A stretch of 64,000 bases of DNA from Andrena cerasifolii (taxonomy: Eukaryota; Arthropoda; Insecta; Hymenoptera; Andrenidae). The DNA is taken from positions 19,840,001 to 19,904,000 of the forward strand of contig NC_135121.1 in assembly GCF_050908995.1 (NCBI RefSeq). The letters run 5' to 3'. Below the pieces are notes generated by a model, which saw nothing but the letters and a program-made list of their open reading frames with translations, had not been told where the DNA came from and searched no databases. This document shows, one piece after another, positions 10,960 to 25,000 of this stretch (positions within the stretch are counted from its first letter, which is position 1; each line of letters opens with the position of its first letter). A program made the translations under genes and the position numbers.

Positions 10960-12240
10960 CAGAGAAGAAGAAACCGCGACTGTTTGCGCATCGGTAGAAC
11001 GAAAAGTGAAAGCCACGCGGCGCCAACAGGTAACTACGATCCCGATCGGCGGTCCGAAATTTCTAAAAAAAAAAAAACCGTCAAATGCCCTCCAGCCCCT
11101 CTCCGCGTGGAAATGGAAATCTGCTTCGAAGACGGGATCGATGGCGGCAGGAATCTCGTAAGGTTAACGACTCTCGATGCCGATGGTGCGTTTGGCAGAG
11201 GCATCTGAAGGGTGGCTCCGGTTCGATCCTGACATCGAAACCGAGAGACGCGCTGCCCCGGCTCTGTGTCACTGGGTCGCGGCGGAAACGGGGCTCGTGC
11301 GCGTGCGCGGTCCTTTTTGCGCCAACCACCGGGTCGCCCGCGGGGGTAGAGCCGAGGAATGGCAACTACAGAGAGATACAGGGCGGCGTTATGGGTGTCC
11401 AAACAGAGGCGGAAGATAAATAGGTGAGAGGACAGGCTGGTGGGTGGGGCAGGGAGGGTTGGCTTCGAGGGTGGCGAAGGTGGTGGGAGGCTAGCAGAAG
11501 TGCACGGGTGCAAAGGAGTGGTGGAAGGGTTTGGAGGGGCGAAGGAGCGAGATGGAGGATCGTGCAGTGAACGGGGTGAGATGATGCATCCCTTTCGGGA
11601 AGCGATAAGGGTGGAGAGGAAGGTTAGCGCGCGGGCAAGAGCGATGCGTGATGCACGGGGGAGCTGCGGGAGTAAGGGACTCGGCCGAAGGGCTGGAGCG
11701 AAGGAAAAGGGAAAGGGATAAGGAAGACGGTTGGGGGCGGAGAGGAAGAGAGCGCACGAGGGCGAAAGCTGAAAAGAGAGGGTAAGGACGAGTGTAACTC
11801 AACAGGGAAGCCGAAAGGAGGTTAGTAGAGAGTAACAGGGGCGCTGGTGGGGGGGGGGTGCGGGAAGGGGGTAAGAGAAGCCGAGTAGAGAGGGTGAGCG
11901 GCGCGCAGCATCCGAAGCATCAGAAAATATCCCCGATAGCGGCGTCGACGTTGGATAGTGCTCGTGAACGAACCCGTCTGTTCGGTGGTGAAAAAGTGCG
12001 CCCTGTCGAGGGCGGCCCCGTGCTAGGAAGGGTGAGAGGCATTGACTCCTGGTGACGTTCTCTCCTTCGCGATGCCCGCGGACCCTGTCGACGGGCCCTT
12101 CCGTCGACCACGTCCCAATCGCTACGCGCATCGAGTACACCCTACTCCGAGCCACCCTTCGATCCTTCGGGGAATGTTCTTCGAATCCTCGTGTTGCTTA
12201 CGTTCGACACTTATGACAGATGGATTTTAATTCCGAGCTG
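10960..12240. promoter_or_regulatory. GC- and CpG-rich island between the two GABA-receptor genes
   Basis: About 1.3 kb rises sharply in GC content against AT-rich flanks, with frequent CG dinucleotides and, from about 11410 to 11880, a pronounced purine bias on the plus strand. Open frames overlap on both strands, which is expected when stop codons are rare in GC-rich DNA, and none shows a domain. The block lies 0.9 kb upstream of the Lcch3 start codon and 6.3 kb upstream of the divergent GRD-like exon. It is a reasonable candidate for a promoter with 5' untranslated exons of Lcch3, but no TATA box or initiator was identified, so the role is inferred. Confidence 0.4.
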
Positions 12241-12799
12241 CTGCTGTTCGCCCCTTTTCTGCTTATTCGTTCGCGAGCTTTCGCTTCGTTAGGGGGTTGT
12301 AAGGAAAGCATTGAGCGCGGAGAGTAGATTCAAATCCGCGTGACAGCTCGCAAGCATACGCGGGGACAGAGAACCACTTTTCTGTTTTGCGATTACAGTT
12401 ACCCGTTTCGACCGATTAAACGCTGGAGTTCTGTAGTTTATTCGGGAAACGTATCCTTTCGAAGAACTTCTCCGTAAGCAAGTAATTCGTAAGGTAGAAA
12501 ATGTCATTCGAAGTCGCCTGTTAATTATAAAATAGCATCCTTTGACAATTTTTCAAAGATAAACTTTAAAAAAAAGCATGTTCCAAGCTCCACTTAATTT
12601 TTAACTTACGGCAGTGGTAGTTTACCTCGCGAACTATTCAAATAAAACTATTACAAGTTTTTGTAAATTCCGTCTTCGTTTATCGCAAGTCTCTTGATAA
12701 ATGAAAATTTCAATTTTCTCATTTGTTCCTTCCGTTAATTATAATTCCAGAGAAATTGATGTTAATCAAGCATGATTGCTGTTAAAAGTTAAACAAATT

Positions 12800-12800
<1 letters not shown>

Positions 12801-12840
<40 letters not shown>

Positions 12841-12843
12841 CTT
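12801..12843. repeat. (TC)n microsatellite
   Basis: An uninterrupted TC run of about 15 units is followed by a TG interruption and a further short TC run. It lies about 250 bp upstream of the Lcch3 start codon. Confidence 0.95.
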
Positions 12844-13087
12844 CTATTGGATACGAATCACACATTTCTGAGAGACACAAAAGAAAAACCGACTCGTTAC
12901 ATTCACTTTATTTCGTACGCGTCGCGATGTTAAAGAACGCTGAAAATTCAACGATGAATGATGCATAATAAGGGTCAAGGACGGAAATCAGGTCGGTTCT
13001 GCTTGCAGTTTCTGGCAGCTCGATGTCGAGGTGCAAGAGCCCAACGAGATGACGTCCTCTTCTATCTGTTGACGTAATTTTCGGAGG

Positions 13088-16000
13088 ATGTTTCGCAGGA
13101 TGCAGCTGCAGTGGACATTTCTCCTACTGCAGATGATTAATTTGATTGTCTGGTAACGATTCAATTCATTTCTGCACTATTCAGAAGCAATCGAAACGCG
13201 ATTCGCGCCCGACGAAAATACGTCGGTCACGTATGTACTTTCTTCAGCTCGAACGAATTCATTGATCCTTAATGAAGAAGCTTAAGAATAGAATATTAAA
13301 ATTTCTACTTTACCTATAGCGTCCTAAAAATTCGTTGACACAGTTCAACCAACACTTTCTGCAGCTGTTTACGTTAATTTCATGAGAGACTCTTTATGCA
13401 GGAGTATATATAGTTCAAAGAATTTCTAAAAAATCATTAGCGCGTGTATACATCGGAGGGAAGGAATGTTTTCTAAAAAATCGCTCGGTGATTCTGGATT
13501 CTGGAAACTAGGTCAGTTCACAGCTCTGTTGTGAATAAAATTTGAGGGGGAAATTGATAGAGATTTATTGGCAACAAGGGGACACTCGACCTTGCTTATT
13601 ATACTTATTTTACTATTTTTGCATATCGTATCAATTTTGTTTGTTTCATATACTCCACGATTTATTAAGTTCATATTTCTTCGCAAATTTCCAGTAACAA
13701 AATAATGCGAAGCTTCGCTTCGAAAATATAATTGGCGCATTGTTCGAAGAGAATACAACCGCGGGAAGTTTACGTACCTACTACTCAACTGTGCGTGTAT
13801 TTCTCTCTACCAATTTTCTCTAATCACCCTTAGCAAAGAGCAATGACGCGGACCGGTTTCCAAAATCATCCTATTTAATAGTTTTAAATGTTGGCATTTT
13901 AAAAATTGTTGGATGTTGATTTATTAGGTTAAATTTTCTGGTATTTTCTATTAGGAGTATTTTCTGGTTAAATTTCAGGGCCAGTATTGAGAACACAGGG
14001 GTGTCCGACAGACTAGAAAATGTCACGCAAACTATATCGCGAATTCTCGATGGATACGATATTCGATTGAGGCCAAATTTCGGCGGTAAGTCCTCTCATT
14101 GTCAGTATAGTATACTTCTACCATCCCTCGACTCGCTCAAAGCGACTGAAACTGACCATAGTAGTTATTTAAGTAATTGCAATTACATCGGTAAATATTT
14201 ATAAATCAAAGAAAAAAGTAATGATAATTAATATCGCAAAAATTATTGGTTCTTGGCGTTTTTACACGCAAATACACAATTTTCTACCAGCTAAGCATTA
14301 AATATTTAAATACACGGAAATAATATGTAAAAATTCAAATATCACTTTCTGTTTCAATTGATATTTCTGATATTTCTCTCGAGTCGATTTTTAATCTTCA
14401 AATTTTTACGCTTCGAAACTAGAGTGATATCTTCGCCAGAAACGTGGGGAACCGAAATTGCTGTGAAGAAAAATTTAATAAGTTACCTACCACGATTTCT
14501 TTACGGCTCATTGACCATGTCGAGGCCTCGATTACATAATCCGTTTAACGATGCTAATATTAATTTTCCTTAATCTCCATCCATTGTACTTCCTATAAAA
14601 AATGAACTATATCAAACTCGCTATCGTTTCGTTGCTTTATTTACATTCTCGTGATTTGATTTGTTCTCAGGTCAACCGCTTTTGGTCGGCATGGACCTCA
14701 CGATCGCGAGTTTCGACGCAATCTCGGAAGTGAACATGGTGAATACATTTATGTTATTAATTGACTGCTTACGTTATTAATAGACTGCTGATGTTCTTGC
14801 AGATATCCCGTATACACGTGTACAGAAAATGTACGGAACATATGCAGCCTATTATACACTGTTGCACATATTGATGAAATATTAAATAACTTTTTGTTTT
14901 ATTCATTATAACTGCAATTGCAGCGCGTCATGTCTATAGACTAGCACGATCAATTTATAGGCGAAAAGAGACGCGATAAGAGGGTATTTAAATGTGTAGA
15001 TAACAATTTTAAATCTACACAGTAAAATTACATGTTTCTATGAGAAAAGGCCAACTTTTTTCTTTATAAATAATAAACGGGGAAATCGGAATAAAAAAAG
15101 CCCTCGTTGAACGATGTGGAATCTTATTACGATCCTACATGCAAAATTGCAAGTGAATTGCTTGAACGTAGCGCAAGTTTTTAGGCCCACCTTTTAGGTT
15201 TAGTCGTCTAAAACCGACAGACTTCCGGATATGTATGCATAACTTCCGAGAAACAATAGTTTTTTAACTGAAACTTTTTTTTTAAGTAGTTCATAATACT
15301 ATGTAAAGATATTAAAAAAACGGGAAATCTTCATGAAGCCGTTGACTCGTAAAAAAATCCACAAAATATACACATTTTCCGAGGGTTCAAACGGGGGTAT
15401 AAATACTAAATATTCCCTGACAATTTGCGAGTCCTGAAAATTTCTTGTAACAGCTCGTAGAGTTTCACTAATTATTTTATTAGTTCGAATAATAATTAAG
15501 ATTCTCGTAAAAATAATTTTAATAAGAAATTCCAATTTTTGGGGGGAATATATCAGCTGCGTCCTCTCTTTGGGAGTTACCTACACTATGAGCTTGGGAA
15601 TATGTACATTTTCCCTTTTAATATCAATTGTTTATGTTACTCGAAGCTATACGACTTCGTGTAGCCACTGACATTGCTCCTTTCGTCCGCAGGATTATAC
15701 GATAACGATGTACTTGAATCAGTATTGGAAGGACGAAAGACTGGCGTTTTCCCAAGAAGAGGAGGTTCTCACTCTCAGCGGAGATTTCGCAGAAAAAATC
15801 TGGGTCCCCGACACGTTTTTCGCCAACGACAAAAACAGGTGCGTACGAAAGTTCTTTAGAATCTCGTACTGTCTGGACAGTTCGAAAAGAAATCCAAAAC
15901 AAACGGTCTAATATAATAATTGAGGCTTTCGAGACCTAGATTCCCTACAGTACTAATAATTTATTTAAAACTGTCTCATCCGTTTCTGTTATTTAATCTG

Positions 16001-19000
16001 CTGAGTGGGTGATTTCTCCACCAGAAAAATTCCCTGGGCATTTTAAACTTCGCGTGGAAATATAATGGAGTTAAACTCGTTTAAAAAACAATAAACACTA
16101 TCTAGTTGTGTAACGATGGGCTTTGTACATCTTTAAAGAAAATTTTTTGTCTAAGGAAAAGAAGATTCCTTAGGCAAAAATAAGTCGAAACTGCAGAAAT
16201 TTTCTTCTCTCAAGAATTTTACTTTCGATTATATTAAAATTTGAAATCGTCTTGCTTATCTAATTTAAATTATTGTTCCAGAACACACTGTTTAACTTTC
16301 TGCTCTAGTGTCTGAACAGTAACTTCTCAAGATATCGAAAGTATTTGTGAACATTAAGAGTTTCTCGCCAGCAAAATTAATTTTTAAGAGTCCTCGCAAA
16401 ATAACGGGATCTCCGAATCACCAATTCCTTAACCCTGTCAGCAATGGTCGTTTCATAACTTCTGTTGATTGAGAAAGTATCAGACTATTTCAAAAGTCTT
16501 TGTGTATTTTTGTTCAAACTTTATTGCGAAGAAAAACATAAAACGAAATATGTTTATCCTTAATATAATTTCCCCCCTTTTCAATGACTTCTTGCCATCG
16601 TTTCACTAACTGGTTTTGAGTTAAAAAATGCACTGGCTCCAGTTTCTAGTACTTCTATTTAGGGGTGTGCGGGTACCCGAGCAGACGGGTCGGGTCGAAA
16701 AATTTCGGGCGGGCTCGGGCGAGTAGCCGCAACATACGAATGTTGGGGTAGCCCGAAATTTTCGGGTGTCCGAAATTTTCGGGTGTCCGAAATTTTCGGG
16801 TGTCCGAAATTTTCGGGTGTCCGAAATTTTCGGGTGTCCGAAATTTTCGGGTATCTCGAAATTTACGGGTATCTCAAAATTTACGGGTAGCTCGAAATTT
16901 TCGGGCTCGGTTGGAAGAAGTCGGGCAGGTTCGGTCCAAGGCGTTATCGTCGTATTTCGTCATCGATTACCCATACAATCATAGCTAGGCACAAATTAAG
17001 GGGAGGTTCCGGTCTAGAGCCTATATAAATAGATGATCTTTAGGAATTAATTAAAAGAAAACTACTATATATAATATAATGAGACTTTTTGCATTGTATT
17101 AAGGATGTCTTAAGTTATAGAAATATATTTTTTGCTTTATAATTAATCATTGCAGACGGCACTGGGGAGTCGTTAAAGTCGTGGCGTCAAAAAATTCATC
17201 CAAATCGGTGGGACCTGTATCTCCAAAAGTTATTATCCGATTCCACTGAAACTTCTTTTGTTTCGAAGGATATACTTCCGGCTAGGGGGTAAACCAGAAG
17301 AAATAAAAAAATTACATTTTTTTAGAAAATAACGACATTTAAAGTTTGAAATCACTTTTTCCCTATATTTCTCGTCCTTTCAACGCCTTTAAAAATTATA
17401 AATTTTCAATTTTTTGTATTTTTTTCTGTTTTACCCCCTAGCCAGACGTATATTCTTCAAAATAAAAAAGTTTCAGTCGAATCGGATAATAACTTTTGAA
17501 GATACATGTCCGCCACTGAAATGCGTATAACTTCGGAAATTTTACGAATTTCAACAAATCCTTTTAGATACGTATTCCTAAAAGGTGGAACATTCGAAAA
17601 ATGAAATAAAACAAAAAAAAAATGGATTTTCAGACCGGAACCTCCGCTTAAGTGACGTTCGTAGTGCATATATGCATATGTAGATGTATCCTATCAATTT
17701 CTTAATAATGTACAATATATACATTCAAGAACTTTTTCACACATATTATTAGCTATAATAGTATACTTTATTTTAAATTAGCATGTAAGAAACGATAACG
17801 CCTTGGACCGAACCCGCCAGAAATTTTCCGCACCCGCCCGAGACCATAATCTCGGGTACCCGCACACCCCTACTTCTATGTACATTAATATTTTCTATTA
17901 ACAAGTAAACGAGCCAGTGAAACTGACAATGGAAATAAATAAATACAGTTTAATAATAATATTAGTAGCCGGTGTAGAATTTACCGATTCGTTGAATTTA
18001 CAAAGCATACATGATTCGCATTAAAATTAGCCACCCTCTCACTCTAAATTCGCTTCACTGATTGAACGTTGACAGTGAACTGATGCTCGAAATAGAGACG
18101 AAGCGCACGTCGCAAGTGCGTCCTACGAAGTACCCAAAGACTTTTGAAATGGCCTGATAGCGAAAGTAGGTGGTAGGAGGAGGTTGAGAAAGAAAATGTT
18201 TGGTTTTCGGTTTGTTCGCAGTTTCTTGCACGACGTGACCGAGCGTAATAAACTCGTCCGGTTGTCCGGAGACGGATCTGTCACTTATGGCATGAGATTT
18301 ACGACGACCCTGGCCTGCATGATGGATCTGCACTACTATCCGCTCGATTCGCAGAACTGCACCGTAGAGATCGAGAGCTGTACGATCGATATTACCCTTC
18401 GTAGCACCTCTCCTCTCCTCCCAACCCCGTTACTTGTACGGGGACACTAAGATAGAGGTTGAAGAATATGGTGGCACGTACAGGGTGTTTCAGAAAAGGG
18501 ATACGGGATTTATAGGGTGGATACTGGATAGTACCTACCCACTAAGCTGACGAAGGGAGTTGGTCACCAAGGCAATTTTGTAGAAGCGATTTTTATAGAA
18601 TTTAGCGAAGAGAATCAGGGGGTAGCGTTAAACAATTGAATTTAAGTAAATTTTCATTCCACACGAATTACATAATTCATCTTACCCTCCAATAAGCTAG
18701 ATTAATAATATTTTAGAGAAATTCAAATTTTGTATAACGCTAATGTTATAGTTATAACCTGAAAAATACGATTCTATACAGCAAGGCATAATAAACATTG
18801 AACAACGATATAAAAAAAAAATAAAAAAATCATGGAAATAGGCCCCTTTTTCGACCGGCCAAGTAAATTGGACCCTTAACACACCTGAGTAAAAAAATCA
18901 GCCCCGCCAGAGTAAGGTTGCAAGTTACTCTCTGTGCGGATGCATATTATTGCACATATATTTTTATAGAATTTAGCGAAGAGAACCAACGTGTAGTATG

Positions 19001-22000
19001 GTAATATTGAAATAATCCTATGATAGTATGGTAGTATGATAATATTGAAATAATCCTATTTCAATATTATCTAATAATCCTATTTAAATAAACTATAATC
19101 CTATTTCAATATTATCCTATTTCAATATTATCTAATAATCCTATTTAAATAAACTATAATCCTATTTCAATATTATCCTATTTCAATATTATATAATAAT
19201 CATATTTAAATAAACTATAATCCTATTTCAATATTATCCTATTTCAATATTATCTAATAATCCTATTTAAATAAACTATAATCCTATTTCAATATTATCC
19301 AATAATCCTATTTAAATAAACTATAATCCTATTTCAATATTATCCTATTTCAATATTATATAATAATCATATTTAAATAAACTATAATCCTATTTCAATA
19401 TTATCATACTACCATACTATCATAGGATTATTTCAATATTATCATACTACACATTGATTCTCTTCGCTAAATTCTATAAAAATGTGTGTGCAATAATATG
19501 CATCCACACAGAGAGTAACTTGTAACCTTGCTCTGGCGGGGCTGATTTTTTTACTCAGGTGTGTTAAGGGTCCAATTTACTTAGCCGGTCGAAAAAGAGG
19601 CCTAATTCCATGATTTTTTTTTGTTCAATGTTTATTATTCCTTGCTGTATAGAATCGTATTTTTCAGGTTATAATTATAACATTAGCGTTATAGAAAAAA
19701 TTGAATTTCGCTAAAATATTATTAATCAAGCTTATTGGAGGGTAAGATGAATTATGTATTTCGTGTAGAATGAAAATTTACTTAAGTTCAATTGTTTAAC
19801 GCTAAGGTGGGGCGTTATATCAAATATAATTACAAATGTGTGGATTTAAATCGCAATGTTTGTGCCTCAGTGAGAACACAAGCCCTCTGCGGAAGCTCTC
19901 TTCGGCCTTAAAGTGGTCCTAAAATGATAATAATAGAATGATTATATCCTATAGGGGTGTACGCATAAAGTGGACTAGAATCCTCCAGGTATGAAAAATA
20001 GTTTCTGTTCCATTAACAAAACGCATCGAAAAATCGACAGAGAATCCAGAAGTTTTTCTTTACAAGGCCGCTATTTTGTAATCGCTGTTGATAAATCAAT
20101 AAAATTCTAGTCCACTTTATGCGTACACCCCTATAGGACGTAATCATTATATTTTCATAATTTTAGGACCACTTCGACACCGGGAAGGACTTCCGCAGTG
20201 TTCTCACTAAATCCACAGATTCGTAATTATATTTTGGAAATATGAAAAATACAATTCTATACAGCAAGGAATAATAAATATTTAACAAAAAAAGCATTAA
20301 AGTCTGTACAATAGTTCCTGAAGAAAAAAATAGAATGGACCCGTGAGTACTTTTTATTCGTAAGGAGACTCCACGGTTCGTCCCCTAAAGATTTTCATAA
20401 AATTTGGAGTTGGAAGAATGAATCTTAACGTTAAAATAAAAATACTTGGAAAATAAGTTCTACCTCTACTTTGACGAAATTAATTTTTGCACCTTTGTGC
20501 TTTAAATATTCTTTACTTACAAGTGGACTCTACAGTTTTGATAAGTCTAAATTTTATTAAAATCCTCGGAGAATCAACCGTATTTAATATTCACTTGCAT
20601 TATCAACCTGAAAAATTGCTTCGAACTTTACCAGAATTGATTTTTCTACCAAGGTTTGTTAAGCATATATTTCTCAGCTTAGCGAGCAGTATATAAATTC
20701 TATAAGTCTTGAATCTTTTTTCTGCAATACCCTAAATGTATATGCATGTACAGGGTGTGGATTAACTGGTGGTACAACTCAAAAGGTGTTGATTTTATAT
20801 GAAAAATAGTTGAAAATGTAGAATAACATTTTTTGGGCTTTGTTTTCGAGAAACTTAGGACCACTCATGGAGTGTCAAAAGATAAGAGGAATGCATCTCC
20901 ATTCCCCTTATGGAACCCCCTGCTGAGGCGACGAAGACCTCAAACGTATGTTGAAATAGAAAATGTAGAAAATCTTTTGCCGAAAAACTGACGAAAGTTT
21001 GACTTAAAATAAACGCTCGCCTTTATTTATGTCTACCGTGACATTTATTGTCCACTTTTGTCGCTACTATAAATATGCACCTAAATTCTCTGATCTCTTT
21101 CTTAGAACTCTCTGTATTCCTCAAATTTCCAAAGTGTCTAACAAAGTAATGATCAAGTTTCAGGAACTCTTTCGATTTGAATCTAGAAACGAAAAAGAAA
21201 ATGTATAAAATTTAGCATTAAACAATTGAACTTGAATTTTTGTTTGTCCTCTTAAAAATTTTACGTTACAAATTCGTTAAAAAATTCGAGCAAGCTAAAT
21301 TGTAGAAATTCTCCAGAAGTTCCAGAAATTCCTCGTTTTGGTCTCAATTTTTTCTCTCGGAAATACCATAATATTTCCGAATCCAACTTCTCTCTGCGAT
21401 CGCGCATTGAGTGCTACAACCGTGAGAAATTTGGGCCTTAACGTAAAACCAAATCGAGGAAGCAGAATAAAATCTTTTTACTCGAGCCTTCGTTTCTGAG
21501 AAAATCGAGTACGAAAATTAAATTGCAAAAACAAGTAAAAATTATAGCTTCTCCAGCGATACGTTGTTTCGAAGAAAAATCGATTTTGAAGACGAGACCG
21601 ATTCCCGGTCAAGCGCACGCGTATTCCACATTTCTTTTGCAAGCTCAATTGCTCAAAAACAAATCGTCGTTCAAAAAACAGTTATTCTACAATGTCGACG
21701 TATTTTTGCGCAAGGATGCATTTCATCCGCAATCGGATCTGTATGATTCGAGTAAAATGCATGGCAAGCTTAAGAGAACAATTCTCCCAGATGGTTACAC
21801 GGTGCTGGACGTGGTGATGTATTGGAAAGAGACCCCAGTTCGCGGTGTCGAGGAAGCAGAGCTGCCACAATTCACGATAATCGGATACGAAACGAACGAC
21901 CGCAAGGAGAGGCTGGCGACTGGGATATACCAAAGGCTTTCATTGAGCTTCAAGCTGCAAAGGAACATCGGCTACTTCGTCTTCCAAACATATTTGCCCA

Positions 22001-25000
22001 GCATCTTAATCGTGATGCTGAGCTGGGTCAGTTTCTGGATCAATCACGAGGCAACCAGTGCGAGGGTAGCTCTCGGTAAACAATCGTTTCTATTTTCGCT
22101 TATGCTGTTGCTGCAGTGGTGGGCAAAAGAAAGTTTGGAAACACATACTTTTACATGTCATAGTGGAGTTAGTTAAGGGGGTAGGTTACCCTCGATAGCT
22201 CTAAGAAAGGCCCATTTTCAAACGCAAATTGTAAAATGATAAATAACAGTAGAGAGAATGTTTTTATCTAGTTTTAATCGTTATTCTATTAGCTTTAACA
22301 CAAAAAAAGAAAAGTCTAAATATCTCTATGTACATAAAAGTTGTGAGTAAAAACGTAAAGGCGTGTTACGCGGTACACCGTTCGATGTTGAACATAAAAT
22401 CTCGAAAACCGCTCCAACGATTTGGATGAAAATTTAATGAGAGATGCAGAAAACCATTCCCTACGATGTGTCGGGAGCAGAATTTCGAGATGAACTCTTA
22501 AAAAAAAGATACAAAATATTTTTCACACAAGAAATCGATAAAATCGTATTTTTCAACATAAAAATTGTATTATTTTTTTTCTCGAAAATCTGCTTCCGAC
22601 ACATCGTAGAGAATGGTTTTCTGCATCTCTGATTAAATTTTCATCCAAATCGTTGGAGCGGTTTTCGAGATTTTATGTTCACCATCAAACGGTGTACCGC
22701 GTACACGCCTTTACGTTTTTACTCACAACTTTTATGTACATAGAGATATTTAGACTTTTCTTTTTTTGTGTTAAAGCTAATAGAATAACGTTTAAAACTA
22801 GAAAAAAACATTCTCTCTACTGTTATTTATCATTTTACAATTTGCGTTTGAAAATGGGCCTTTCTTAGGGCTATCGAGGGTAACCTACCCCCTTAAGTTA
22901 GTACTTAAAGGGTCTCCCTAGTTTGACGCTCTGAAAATAAGGCAAATTTTCAGGAGTTTCTTAAAAGAAACGTATCGAGTATTATACATCCAAACTTTGT
23001 AGATTTATTAATTAACATTCGAAGAATGTGCTCAATTTTTTTATGGAACAATAATAATTCTGTTGAAAGTTACGGACAGTAACTCTCTGTAATAGAACTG
23101 TCTTATTTTTGTCAGCAAGTTTAAACTTCCTTTTGTCCATTACTATACATGAATCGATTTAAGATACTTCACCGCGTTCTTATTATAAATCACGGTCGAT
23201 GAGAAGCAGTAAATCTCGTAGTGGCATGTCTGCTTGTGAAAGAAAGTAGTGAGTAAATAGAAGTAATTGATGCTTGCAATACCAAGGTTGACAAAAAAAT
23301 AACAAGACCGAAAGGTTCTAACATTTTCATGGGCATCGGCGTGTTTTCACGCCACAGGATTTCCAAGCTTTCCATGGTTTTGGCATATTTTCACCTCGAT
23401 ATTTTCTGAAAACCATCGAAAGTGTTGCTTGACGGAGGTCACTATCAAGGTGTCCGGCGCTGATTTTTATTCTCCATGAAATATGTTAAGCACAAACATC
23501 TAGGAAACACGTATTTTTTCATTTCTGCTCCATCGAAATTTTAAGGGGTGAAACACCCCCTCAGAGTTCGAAAATAGGCAATTCCCGAATGAAGGGTATC
23601 GATATCTAACAAATTACGTGTATTTTAGAAGAAATACATATTGGATCGATTTTATTTTCAATTTAGCGTTAATGTGGTGTCCTACACTTCTGCTAGGAAT
23701 TGCTCAACACATATGTAATGAAATCTATTCAACTGCAGAAGAGGTGTTCCATAAACTAATTGTTTGGCCTCTTTTTTTGCCCGACCACGTATATCCATAA
23801 GTCTCGCGCTGTTTTTTGAAATGCCTGTTTGGATTCTTATTGGGCGTAAATATTTAATATTTAGATAAATTGTCAAAAGTAAAGTAGTGCAGTGAAATAT
23901 TTTTTTTTTTTTTTAAGAGAAAATTCACAAAAGGATACGAGAATATTTGTTTTTAATTTGAAAAATGACTGTGATGTTTCGGAACTTTTGGAACTCCAAT
24001 AATAATAATTGCAACACTAGTGAAATATCGGAAGCATGTTCTAATAGAACACTCCAATGGACGTAAATATCTCTATTAGCTCTGGTTAATGGTTAATAGC
24101 GAATTTTAAATTTTAAAAAAATTTTGTTGGCATTTAACTCTTTAAGGAAGTGTAAAGTATATTTTATATCAAATTTAATTCGTATACGTGTACATACAGT
24201 TGAATATATTTTACGAAAATTACAAAGCTTTAAAATCACATCGAAACTGAAAATTCAGGATCCTTATATTCCTTTTTAAGCATAAGTTAACCCAAACAGT
24301 GAAAATTTACGCTTATAGCGACGTGGTTTGATAGTTAGTGATAAGATACTTGTCAGAGTTTTTAAACAAAATTAATTAGATATTAATGTAATATACCATC
24401 CCATTTCCAATTGGTCACAAAGTAAAACATTTATGCACCGCCTTATATTTGCACCAATACGTAGAATAGTAGTTTCTGTTCGTACAAGTTACTATTTATT
24501 TATGTATTTTGCTGTTTTGTAGGTATAACGACAGTCCTTACAATGACTACGATTTCGACAGGTGTACGTAGCTCACTACCACGTATCAGCTACGTGAAGG
24601 CTATCGACATTTATTTAGTAATGTGTTTCGTTTTCGTCTTTGCGGCTCTGCTCGAGTATGCCGCTGTTAATTACACTTACTGGGGCGCCAGAGCCAAGAA
24701 GAAGACGAAAAAGAAAGAAACTGACGACAAGAAGGTTATTTCCTCCAAGTCGGGTAAGATTTCGTAATTTACGTTAGTCACACAAAACAATACAATAAAA
24801 ACACCCCACTTATACAATTTCTCTTACATCCATACTATACACTCGTCCCTCGATTTAGGCGGAGTATTCGTTCTACATGGCTTTCCTTTTACACGATTGA
24901 GAATCATCGAAACATTTATTTCGCATATTTGCGCATAAACAGTATTAATGAAAATTCAGGGAAGCAAAATTGAATTTTATTCGTTGACGCTGTCAGTACT

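Larger units (their letters stand above)
16660..17872. mobile_element. hAT-type non-autonomous element with 8-bp target duplication, containing a nested TTAA element
   Basis: The ends are TAGGGGTGTGCGGGTA and its inverted complement. The flanks are CTTCTATT (16652-16659) and CTTCTATG (17873-17880), an 8-bp duplication with one mismatch, as hAT elements make. The interior starts with a tandem array of a 17-base unit and is interrupted by a family A TTAA element. GTTCGGTCCAAGGCGTTATCG just left of the insertion recurs inverted just right of it, so the host element was itself palindromic. It lies in Lcch3 intron 4 and encodes no transposase. Confidence 0.85.

Noticed and set aside
11034..11802. 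Several 80-160-codon open frames on both strands in the GC-rich block
   Set aside because: They overlap one another on opposite strands, have simple proline/serine/arginine-rich translations, no domain and no splice borders; this is expected where AT-rich stop codons are scarce.
16766..16988. Two open frames with repeated EIFGCPKFSG-like peptides
   Set aside because: They arise from the 17-bp tandem array inside the hAT-type element.
21523..21790. N-terminal extension of the open frame that includes Lcch3 exon 6
   Set aside because: The sequence before the CCCAG acceptor at 21790 does not match Cys-loop receptors, and the frame joins correctly to exon 5 only if splicing occurs at 21791.
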